Under the pieces are notes generated by a model. That model had not been told where the DNA came from, ran no database searches, and worked only from the letters and a program-made list of their open reading frames with translations. Below are positions 17,292 through 23,575 of a stretch of DNA of 64,000 nt, one piece after another. The translations under genes and the position numbers were made by a program. Positions within the stretch are counted from its first letter, which is position 1, and each line of letters begins with the position of its first letter. Source of the stretch: JAVBLW01 sp031553215 (GTDB lineage: Bacteria; Bacillota_I; Bacilli_A; Acholeplasmatales; Anaeroplasmataceae); contig JAVBLW010000003.1 of NCBI GenBank assembly GCA_031553215.1, positions 1-64,000 of the forward strand, in the 5' to 3' direction.

Positions 17292-17302
17292 GACTGATAA
17301 AA

Positions 17303-17599
17303 TTGATTAAAGAGTATGAAGGGAATACCTTGTTTAAAGGGTATAATATTTTATTTTTTTATGGTTCATGGTCAAGTACCTGTACAGTTAATGAAAAAAT
17401 TTTAATGGATTTAAACAAGAAGTATCCAAATATTGATATCATAAAAGTAAATACAACAAAATTTTATGATATGAAGAAAAAATACACTCTTAATAGAGTT
17501 CCAAGTTACTTATTGGTTAAAGATGAAAAAGAAATATCTAGGTTTTCAGGAGGAATTAATTTAAAATTTCTTGATGAATGGCTTAGAAAAAATATGTAG
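17303..17599 (+). CDS. Thioredoxin-like protein with a single active-site cysteine
   Basis: A 98-residue thioredoxin fold: FFYGSWSSTCTVNEKIL, then KVNTTKFYDMKKKYTLNRVPSYLLVKD with the cis-proline of VPSY, and a terminal helix. The usual WCxxC is WSSTC, so only the second cysteine is left and normal dithiol reduction is not possible. It starts with TTG at 17303 with a weak GGACTG ribosome binding site, 11 bases after mutS2, and is followed within 8 bases by thiN. It could be a monothiol redox or peroxidase-like helper; the role is unknown. Confidence 0.75.
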   Translation: MIKEYEGNTLFKGYNILFFYGSWSSTCTVNEKILMDLNKKYPNIDIIKVNTTKFYDMKKKYTLNRVPSYLLVKDEKEISRFSGGINLKFLDEWLRKNM

Positions 17600-17607
17600 A
17601 GGTAGTT

Positions 17608-18222
17608 ATGAAGGTGACTGTTATATTAGGACAAAATGCAAATATAAATAGTTATGATTTAAAAGACCATTATCTGATTGGTGTAGATAGAGGAGCTTTA
17701 TTTGCTATTCAAAATGGAATTATGCTAGATTTAGCAATAGGTGATTTTGATTCTGTTTTTAACAATGACTTAGTCTTAGTAAAAAAAAAATCTAAAGAAG
17801 TAATTACTCTAAATTGCCAAAAGGATGAAACTGATACTGCGGAAGCTCTAAAAAAGGCTTTTGAAATTAGTAATGACGTCACTATAATAGGTGGCATTTT
17901 TGGAAAGAGAATCGAGCATTTTATTGCAAATATAAATCTCTTGATTAAATATCCAACATTAAGAATTATGGATGATAATACATGCATTTATATGATCGAT
18001 AAAACCGAAGTATTTTTCAAAGATGAATATAAATATATTTCATTTTTCCCTGTAATAGATTCAGTGATTACCCTTGAAGGATTCAAGTATCCTCTTAATC
18101 ATTATGATATGAAGATGTTTGATTCGATTGGGATAAGTAATGAAGTGATTGATAAAGCTGCTATATATGTAGAATCTGGAAAAGTTTTAGTTATAAAATC
18201 AAAGAATGATATTGAAAAATAA
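17608..18222 (+). CDS. thiN: Thiamine pyrophosphokinase
   Basis: Converts thiamine plus ATP to thiamine pyrophosphate. Family motifs are LIGVDRGA, LAIGDFDS, KDETDTAEAL, GGIFGKRIEHFIANINLL (usually GR.DH) and the thiamine-binding SIGISNEV near the C-terminus. Length 204. ATG 17608 follows GAGGTAG. It lies just upstream of the TPP-riboswitch-controlled thiamine transporter, so import and activation of thiamine are next to each other, although thiN itself is upstream of the switch. Confidence 0.92.
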   Translation: MKVTVILGQNANINSYDLKDHYLIGVDRGALFAIQNGIMLDLAIGDFDSVFNNDLVLVKKKSKEVITLNCQKDETDTAEALKKAFEISNDVTIIGGIFGKRIEHFIANINLLIKYPTLRIMDDNTCIYMIDKTEVFFKDEYKYISFFPVIDSVITLEGFKYPLNHYDMKMFDSIGISNEVIDKAAIYVESGKVLVIKSKNDIEK

Positions 18223-18239
18223 AATAGAAATGATATAAT
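18212..18239 (+). promoter_or_regulatory. Promoter of the TPP riboswitch-thiT unit
   Basis: TTGAAA (18212-18217), 16 bases, TATAAT (18234-18239), overlapping the end of thiN. Confidence 0.65.
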
Positions 18240-18250
18240 AAAAAAGTATT

Positions 18251-18388
18251 TGCAATGGGGAGCCGTGAACGGCTGAGAGGTTACGATAGTAACGACCCAA
18301 AACCTGATCTAGATAATGCTAGCGGAGGGATTTGTGAAAGTTTATTATTTTTACTTTTTTCTCTTAGCTTATGCTAGGAGATTTTTTG
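18251..18388 (+). ncRNA. TPP (THI-box) riboswitch with transcription terminator
   Basis: The aptamer at 18251-18335 has the conserved GGGGAGCC, GGCTGAGAGG, GACCC, ACCTGATCTAGATAATGCTAGC and GGAGGGA elements. The expression platform is a hairpin CTCTTAGC (18361-18368) / GCTAGGAG (18373-18380) followed by TTTTTT. High thiamine pyrophosphate should end transcription before the transporter gene. Confidence 0.95.
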
Positions 18389-18404
18389 TTTTAGGAGAAG
18401 AAGT

Positions 18405-18953
18405 ATGAAAAATAATAAAGAAATAATGAAAATGTGTGAATGTGCTATATTTGTAGGATTAGCAATAGTAATTGATATAATAATGAAAGCTATCCCTTTA
18501 TTTAATATGCCAAATGGAGGGCATGTGACATTGTGTGGTTTAATATTAGCGATAATGTCATTTAGAAATGGATTTAAATACGGAATAATAGGATGCTTTG
18601 TGTATGCGACAGTTGATTTGCTTATTGCTCCTTATAGCACAAGTATGGTATCAATTATCCTAGATTACTATGTAGCATTTGGAATATTCTCTATTTGTGG
18701 ATTATTTAAAAAAGTATTTAATAAAATAAATGTATTAAATATAATTGTTTTTCTTACATGTTTAATAATATGTCATTCAATTAGATTTGTATCTAGTACT
18801 ATAAGTGGAATACTAGTTTGGGATACTAAGCTAGGAGCCTCTATAGCATATAATGCACCATATGTCTTTGTTTCATTAGCTGTATCAGTTGTAGTAGGAT
18901 TAATGATATTCCCATTATTGAATAAATTTTCTAAGGATAAAGAAATAGAATAA
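18405..18953 (+). CDS. thiT: Thiamine transporter substrate-binding subunit (ECF S component, ThiT)
   Basis: A membrane protein of 182 residues with about six helices that captures thiamine for an energy-coupling factor (ECF) transporter. The pattern PNGGHVTLCGLILAIMSFRNGFKYGIIG ... DYYVAFGIFSICGLFKK is that of ThiT. The TPP riboswitch directly upstream supports thiamine as substrate. The EcfA/EcfT module is not in this window. Start ATG after AGGAGAAGAAGT. Confidence 0.9.
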   Translation: MKNNKEIMKMCECAIFVGLAIVIDIIMKAIPLFNMPNGGHVTLCGLILAIMSFRNGFKYGIIGCFVYATVDLLIAPYSTSMVSIILDYYVAFGIFSICGLFKKVFNKINVLNIIVFLTCLIICHSIRFVSSTISGILVWDTKLGASIAYNAPYVFVSLAVSVVVGLMIFPLLNKFSKDKEIE

Positions 18954-18962
18954 GATTATAGT

Positions 18963-18990
18963 GAAAAGACTTGATTATCAGGTCTTTTTC
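18963..18990 (+). terminator. Terminator of thiT
   Basis: AAAAGACTTGA (18964-18974) / TCAGGTCTTTT (18978-18988), one G-T pair, T-rich 3' arm. Confidence 0.8.
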
Positions 18991-19030
18991 TAATCTTAAA
19001 AATAAAAATATTTTATAAATTGCTTAAATA

Positions 19031-19039
19031 TGGTATTAT
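19031..19039 (+). promoter_or_regulatory. Extended -10 promoter of truB-ribF
   Basis: TGGTATTAT, with TATTAT at 19034-19039; no convincing -35. Confidence 0.35.
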
Positions 19040-19068
19040 AAAAGCATAATGTTTTGAAGGTGTATATA

Positions 19069-19935
19069 GTGGATGGTTTTTTAATTATAAATAAAGATAA
19101 AAACATGACAAGTCATGATGTTTGTAGTAAAGTAAAAAGAATATTTGGAACTTCTAAAGTAGGACATACTGGAACATTAGATCCAAATACAACTGGTGTC
19201 TTAGTTGTAGCTATAAATAGGGCTACAAAACTTATGCCTTTGTTATTAGAACATACAAAGGAATACGAGACTACTGTACTCTTAGGGAAAAGTAGTGATA
19301 CATATGATATTACCGGTAAAATATTATTAGATGAAAAAAGACCTAATATTACCAATGAAATGATAGATATTTCTTTAGAAAAACTTAAAATTCAAGATAA
19401 ACAAATACCTCCTATTTATAGTTCAATAAAAGTAAATGGTAAAAAATTATATGAATATGCAAGGAAGAATCAAGAAGTTAAGATAGAAGCTAGAGATATA
19501 AAAATATATGAACTAAAAAGAACATCAGATGTATATTATATTGATGGATATGCTTATGTAGATTTATATATGATGACATCAAAAGGATTTTATGTTAGAT
19601 CATTATGTAAGGATCTAGGGGATATGTTAAATGTTCCAAGTCTTATGTATGAATTAAATAGAATCAGCAGTGGACAGTTCCATTTAAATAATAGTGTTAA
19701 ATTAAATGATGAATCAATTTTAAATAAAGTTATTAGTATTGAAGAAGTTTTTTCTGAAGCTGAAAAAATATATGTAAATGAATATATGAAAAAATTAATT
19801 ATGAATGGTGTAGTTCTTGATGAAAGACAGGTTAAGACAGATAAGAATATTCTTGTATATTCAAATAATGAATTGATTGCAGTATATGAACCAGTCGGAG
19901 AGAATGAATATAAGCCAGTCGTAATTTTTAAATAG
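19069..19935 (+). CDS. truB: tRNA pseudouridine(55) synthase
   Basis: Makes pseudouridine 55 in the T loop of tRNAs. GFLIINKDKNMTSHDVC and KVGHTGTLDPNTTGVLVV, with the catalytic Asp in GTLDP, are diagnostic; VRSLCKDLG is also conserved. I choose GTG at 19069, 6 bases after GAAGGTG, because TTG at 19054 overlaps that ribosome binding site and the family begins with GFL(I/V). Length 288. Ten bases separate it from ribF, a pairing common in Bacillota. Confidence 0.93.
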   Translation: MDGFLIINKDKNMTSHDVCSKVKRIFGTSKVGHTGTLDPNTTGVLVVAINRATKLMPLLLEHTKEYETTVLLGKSSDTYDITGKILLDEKRPNITNEMIDISLEKLKIQDKQIPPIYSSIKVNGKKLYEYARKNQEVKIEARDIKIYELKRTSDVYYIDGYAYVDLYMMTSKGFYVRSLCKDLGDMLNVPSLMYELNRISSGQFHLNNSVKLNDESILNKVISIEEVFSEAEKIYVNEYMKKLIMNGVVLDERQVKTDKNILVYSNNELIAVYEPVGENEYKPVVIFK

Positions 19936-19945
19936 AGGTACGAAA

Positions 19946-20893
19946 ATGAACGAAAAGCCAGAGACTGTTTATATAAAAAATTTAAAAACACTAGAATTGC
20001 CAGAGTTGTGCATAACAATAGGAAATTTTGATGGTATACATTTAGGACATCAAAAATTAATAGAGGAATGTACGAAACATAATTTAAAAAGTGCGGTTAT
20101 GTCTTTTTCACAACATACAAATACGATTGTAGAGAATAAACCCAATTATAAAGTACTTACTAGAGAATGGGATAGAACGAATATAATTTCTGATTTAGGG
20201 TATAACATAAATTATGTTATTAACATAGAAATTGATGAAAAAACTATAAAAACTAGTAAAGAAGATTTTATTGATTTCTTGAAAAAAATGAACGTAAAAA
20301 TTATTGTATGTGGTCAAGATTTTAGTTTTGGTTATATGGGAAAAGGCAGAGTAGAAGATTTAAAAAAGGAATTTGAAGTTTATGTAATCCCAAATTATGA
20401 ATATAATGGAATTAGGGTGTCTTCTACCATTACAAAGAATATGCTTTCATGTGGTGATGTAGAAAATATAAAATATTATCTTGGTAGAAATTATCAGATA
20501 AAAGGATTAGTTGTGGATGGTAATAAGATTGGAAGAACAATAGGATTTCCTACTGCCAATATTGATTATGATAATTTTTATATACCGAAGAATGGTGTAT
20601 ATTTAGTAAAACTGAATAATCTATATTATGATATAGAAAAAAAAGAATTCGTTTCTAAGTATGGCATGTGTAATATTGGATATAATCCTAGTATTAATTT
20701 AAGTCAAGAAATTAAGTTAGAAGTTAATATATTTGATTTTGATGATGATATATACGATAGTATGAGAGAAATTGAGTTTTTAAAATATATAAGAGAAGAA
20801 AAAAAATTTAACGGCAAAGAGGAATTAATAAATCAGTTAAATCACGATAAATTTGTATGTTTAGAATATATTAAAAAAATGGAGAGTGAGTAA
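19946..20893 (+). CDS. ribF: Bifunctional riboflavin kinase / FAD synthetase
   Basis: Phosphorylates riboflavin to FMN and adenylates FMN to FAD. The N-terminal nucleotidyltransferase has TIGNFDGIHLGHQKL and CGQDFSFGYMGKG; the C-terminal kinase has VVDGNKIGRTIGFPTANI and YGMCNIGYNPS. Length 315 is typical. Starts ATG after GAGGTACGAAA. Adjacent to truB, as often seen. Confidence 0.95.
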   Translation: MNEKPETVYIKNLKTLELPELCITIGNFDGIHLGHQKLIEECTKHNLKSAVMSFSQHTNTIVENKPNYKVLTREWDRTNIISDLGYNINYVINIEIDEKTIKTSKEDFIDFLKKMNVKIIVCGQDFSFGYMGKGRVEDLKKEFEVYVIPNYEYNGIRVSSTITKNMLSCGDVENIKYYLGRNYQIKGLVVDGNKIGRTIGFPTANIDYDNFYIPKNGVYLVKLNNLYYDIEKKEFVSKYGMCNIGYNPSINLSQEIKLEVNIFDFDDDIYDSMREIEFLKYIREEKKFNGKEELINQLNHDKFVCLEYIKKMESE

Positions 20894-20894
20894 T

Positions 20895-21218
20895 ATGAAA
20901 TTAGTAATTGCAATTATTTCAAATGAAGATGCAAAAATGGTACAAAAAAATCTTATTAAAGAAGGTTTTTATGCAACTAAGTTAGCCACAACCGGTGGAT
21001 TCTTAAGTAGTGGAAATACAACGTTTTTGGTAGGTTGTGAAGATGAATTAGTCGATAAATGTCTTGAGGCAATAAAAGAATGTTCGGTGACTAGAAATGA
21101 ATTAGTTCCTAGCTCGGTTGCAAGAGAATTTGGAATGGCAAATCCATCTTCAGTAAAAGTCAGAATCGGTGGAGCGACGGTTTTTGTTGTAGAAGTAGAA
21201 CAATTCTTTAAGTTTTAA
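20895..21218 (+). CDS. darA: Cyclic-di-AMP receptor, PII-like (PstA/DarA family)
   Basis: A 107-residue PII-like trimeric signalling protein that binds c-di-AMP. KLVIAIISNEDAKMVQKNL, the T-loop region LATTGGFLSSGNTTFLVG and VRIGGATVFVVEVEQFFKF at the C-terminus match the family closely. ATG 20895 is chosen (GGAG at 20881-20884); the GTG at 20886 lies within the end of ribF. Its downstream partners are still unclear in any organism. Confidence 0.92.
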   Translation: MKLVIAIISNEDAKMVQKNLIKEGFYATKLATTGGFLSSGNTTFLVGCEDELVDKCLEAIKECSVTRNELVPSSVAREFGMANPSSVKVRIGGATVFVVEVEQFFKF

Positions 21219-21228
21219 AAGATTAGTA

Positions 21229-21256
21229 TTGTAAAATATAAAAGATATGATATAAT
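21229..21256 (+). promoter_or_regulatory. Promoter of rpsO
   Basis: TTGTAA (21229-21234), 16 bases, extended -10 TGATATAAT with TATAAT at 21251-21256. Confidence 0.7.
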
Positions 21257-21261
21257 TTAAT

Positions 21262-21330
21262 AGTACGTAACCAAGGTTTTACGAGTCCTTCAGACGGAGA
21301 CTTTGATTATCGCGACTAATTATTATATGG
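21262..21330 (+). promoter_or_regulatory. Structured rpsO leader, candidate S15 autoregulatory element
   Basis: The 80-base leader between the promoter and rpsO is unusually GC-rich and can fold: ACCAAGG with CTTTG, TAGT with ACTA, and an inner AGTC/GACT helix. In many bacteria S15 represses its own mRNA through such a leader. The fold is judged by eye and the class is not confirmed. Confidence 0.5.
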
Positions 21331-21342
21331 AGGAAAATTAAA

Positions 21343-21612
21343 ATGGCATTAACAAAAGAACAAAAAGCAGAAATAGTTTCAAATTATGGTAAAGACGCAA
21401 AGGATACTGGTTCTACACAAGTACAAATCGCTATCTTAACTGCAGAAATTAACCAATTAAACGAACATTTAGCTGTTCATTTCCATGACTTCCACTCTAA
21501 ACGTGGATTATTAATGAAAGTTGGACAACGTCGTAGTTTATTACAATATTTGAAAAATAATGATGCAGAAGCTTACAAAGCTTTAATTGCTAAATTAGGA
21601 TTACGTCGTTAA
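21343..21612 (+). CDS. rpsO: 30S ribosomal protein S15
   Basis: Primary-binding protein of the small subunit platform, contacting 16S rRNA helices 20-22 and later bridging to the 50S subunit. All 89 residues fit the family: TGSTQVQIAILTAEINQLNEHL, HFHDFHSKRGLL, GQRRSLLQYLK. Strong ribosome binding site TGGAGGAAAA. Codons are the more GC-rich, highly expressed type (CGT for Arg), unlike its neighbours. Followed by its own terminator. Confidence 0.98.
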   Translation: MALTKEQKAEIVSNYGKDAKDTGSTQVQIAILTAEINQLNEHLAVHFHDFHSKRGLLMKVGQRRSLLQYLKNNDAEAYKALIAKLGLRR

Positions 21613-21617
21613 TTAAA

Positions 21618-21646
21618 AACCTTGCTTCGGCAAGGTTCTTTTTTTT
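21618..21646 (+). terminator. Terminator of rpsO
   Basis: AACCTTGC-TTCG-GCAAGGTT hairpin (21618-21637) with a stable UUCG tetraloop, then a T-run. Confidence 0.92.
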
Positions 21647-21650
21647 ATAA

Positions 21651-21672
21651 AAAAAAAAGCCAAATGGCTTTT
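21651..21672 (-). terminator. Terminator of the DUF1700/DUF4097 gene
   Basis: On the minus strand AAAAGCC-ATTT-GGCTTTT (21655-21672) followed by TTTT; it includes the stop codon of the gene. Confidence 0.8.
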
Positions 21673-23041
21673 AATTTAAAAATGTTACTTTTATATCACC
21701 GGTTTGAACCTTAGCGTTAATTGTCCCAAATTCATTATTAGTTTTAATTATTTCATGATCAATGATTTGATGTATGTTATTATTAGGTATTTCTAAAACT
21801 TTTACTCGTCCTAATCTAGATGATAAGTTAAGTGTATAGTTTGGTCGTTGTCCATTAATTTTTAATATTTTTATTGAACCTGCTTTAGCAGTTGCATTAA
21901 TGTTTTTAGTTGTAACATATTTATTAACTATACTACCAGAAGTGACAGAAGCATTGATATTATTTATATTAATATTTTTAAAACGGATACTACCTGATTT
22001 GGCAATAGTAGTTAGAGAGACTGCTTTTATTTCATTTGCACTTACTGATCCAGAAGTAACTGATGTATCGATATTAGAATTAGAATTTATTTTCATTAAT
22101 CTAATTGAACCACTTCGGCATCTTGATGTTAAATCATTACAAATGTAATCAACGATTTTTATACTACCAGAAGAGGCAAAAGCTTTTATATTGTTTGCTT
22201 TTGATTGTCTATCTAGATCGGTATTAATTAATTTTATTGTTCCACTTGTAGATTTTAAGTATAAATTATTTGCATTAATATTCTTGCATTTTAAATTTCC
22301 GCTCTTAATTGAAACATTTAAATCATTTATATCAACTTCTTTAAATTTGTAGCTTCCAAAATTTCCATTTACTTCAAAGTTTAATTTTTTGTTGGTTGGA
22401 ATATATAAATATATTTTATCTACCCTACAAGCTAAACATATTAAATTTACTAACCACGTAAAAGTAGTAAGACAAACTGCTGCACATACTAAAAACTTCC
22501 ACCAATTAAAATCAAATACCTTTGAAAGAATGATAGTTAGAATTGCTGTTAAAATAAGATTAGTTATCATTAAATAAATATAGCTTTTAAGTCTTTTTGA
22601 CTTTTCATAGATAAATATACTATTTCCCATTTCATAGAAATTTAATTTAGTAAAAATTGAATTTGTATGTTTTATATAACAACGATTATCTAATGATTTT
22701 TCTATTACTATACTTGAAGAAGTAGTATTCAATTTAATAGTATTTTTTCCATTCAAATTAAGATCTTGATTTTTAAAGCCTAGTCTATTAGATATATTAG
22801 GTAAAGAAGTTAATTCATTGAATTCTATATTTGTATTAGCAGAAAATTCTTCATTAGTTTTTATAATTATTTCATCAATATTTCCTAATTTAAGGATAGT
22901 TTCTTCTTCAGATAAACCATTTTCTAGATATCCTAATATTAAATCTTCGTAATACTCAACTATTTCACGAATTAATTCATCATCATAGTTGTTTTCTATA
23001 AGTTTTTGTTTTAAAAGATTAATAAATTCATTCTTATTCAT
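21671..23041 (-). CDS. DUF1700 / DUF4097 membrane protein (HAAS-type envelope-stress protein)
   Basis: 456 residues. The N-terminus (MNKNEFINLLKQKL..., EEETILKLGNIDEII) is the DUF1700 (HAAS) helical domain. Two hydrophobic segments follow (about 155-200), then a beta-solenoid of about 220 residues built from repeats such as NLYLKSTSGTIKL, ASSGSIKIVD, KSGSIRFKN, VTSGSIV, the DUF4097 adhesin-like fold. In Bacillota this arrangement is usually paired with a PadR regulator, as here, and related pairs respond to cell-envelope antibiotics. I choose ATG 23041 (GGGAG 9 bases upstream); it overlaps the padR stop by 8 bases. Function is inferred. Confidence 0.85.
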   Translation of the reverse strand: MNKNEFINLLKQKLIENNYDDELIREIVEYYEDLILGYLENGLSEEETILKLGNIDEIIIKTNEEFSANTNIEFNELTSLPNISNRLGFKNQDLNLNGKNTIKLNTTSSSIVIEKSLDNRCYIKHTNSIFTKLNFYEMGNSIFIYEKSKRLKSYIYLMITNLILTAILTIILSKVFDFNWWKFLVCAAVCLTTFTWLVNLICLACRVDKIYLYIPTNKKLNFEVNGNFGSYKFKEVDINDLNVSIKSGNLKCKNINANNLYLKSTSGTIKLINTDLDRQSKANNIKAFASSGSIKIVDYICNDLTSRCRSGSIRLMKINSNSNIDTSVTSGSVSANEIKAVSLTTIAKSGSIRFKNININNINASVTSGSIVNKYVTTKNINATAKAGSIKILKINGQRPNYTLNLSSRLGRVKVLEIPNNNIHQIIDHEIIKTNNEFGTINAKVQTGDIKVTFLN

Positions 23042-23351
23042 TCTCATCATCTCCCATTATAGCATTAATAAATGCTTTCATTTCTTCACACATAATTTTG
23101 TATTCTTCAAATCTTTCTATTCCTAAGTCAGTAATTCTATAATATTTTCTTAGTCTACCTAAATATTCTTCTTGATAGGTTTCTAAGCATTGTTGTTGCT
23201 CTAATCTTCTTAAAATAGGGTATAGTGTACTAGAAGAAACTTGTATCTTAGAACTAACATCATCAAATAATTTATATCCATATGCTGGACCTTTTTTTAA
23301 TAATGATAAAACATAAGCTTCTAAGAGTCCTTTTTTTAATTGAACATCCAT
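23034..23351 (-). CDS. PadR family transcriptional regulator
   Basis: 105-residue winged-helix repressor: LKKGLLEAYVLSLLKKGPAYGYKLFDDV, SSSTLYPILRRLEQQ, GRLRKYYRITDLG. ATG 23351 is set by a perfect AAAGGAGGT ribosome binding site; the longer frame from 23390 starts inside the promoter. It forms a two-gene operon with the DUF1700/DUF4097 gene. A dyad inside its own promoter suggests autorepression. PadR proteins of this pairing often respond to small hydrophobic or envelope-targeting compounds. Confidence 0.93.
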   Translation of the reverse strand: MDVQLKKGLLEAYVLSLLKKGPAYGYKLFDDVSSKIQVSSSTLYPILRRLEQQQCLETYQEEYLGRLRKYYRITDLGIERFEEYKIMCEEMKAFINAIMGDDENE

Positions 23352-23376
23352 CAAGTGACCTCCTTTTATATTATGT

Positions 23377-23405
23377 ATTATATTATACAATGTATACTAT
23401 GTCAA
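23377..23405 (-). promoter_or_regulatory. Consensus promoter of the padR operon with embedded operator dyad
   Basis: On the minus strand TTGACA (23405-23400), 17 bases, TATAAT (23382-23377): both hexamers are perfect. Between them is the perfect dyad TATACA-T-TGTATA (23384-23396), a likely PadR operator. Such a strong promoter would need repression. Confidence 0.8.
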
Positions 23406-23515
23406 TTAAAAAAGAGAATTAATATATATAAAGAAAAGAATAAGCAATGAGAGTTTTAGGAGAAAATGTCTATTTTAGTTTTTTTCCTTTAAATACTATG
23501 TTTTTTTAAATTTTT

Positions 23516-23524
23516 GTGATATAC
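23516..23524 (+). promoter_or_regulatory. Extended -10 promoter of pnp
   Basis: TGATATACT ending at about 23524, 50 bases before pnp, with no clear -35. The 23406-23515 stretch between the divergent genes shows nothing else I can name. Confidence 0.4.
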
Positions 23525-23575
23525 TAATACGGATAGAAAAAATGTAAAATAGTGTTATTTTAAAGGAGATTTAAT

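Noticed and set aside
22389..22577. Plus-strand frames opposite the DUF1700/DUF4097 gene
   Set aside because: Antisense shadows of the repetitive beta-solenoid region.
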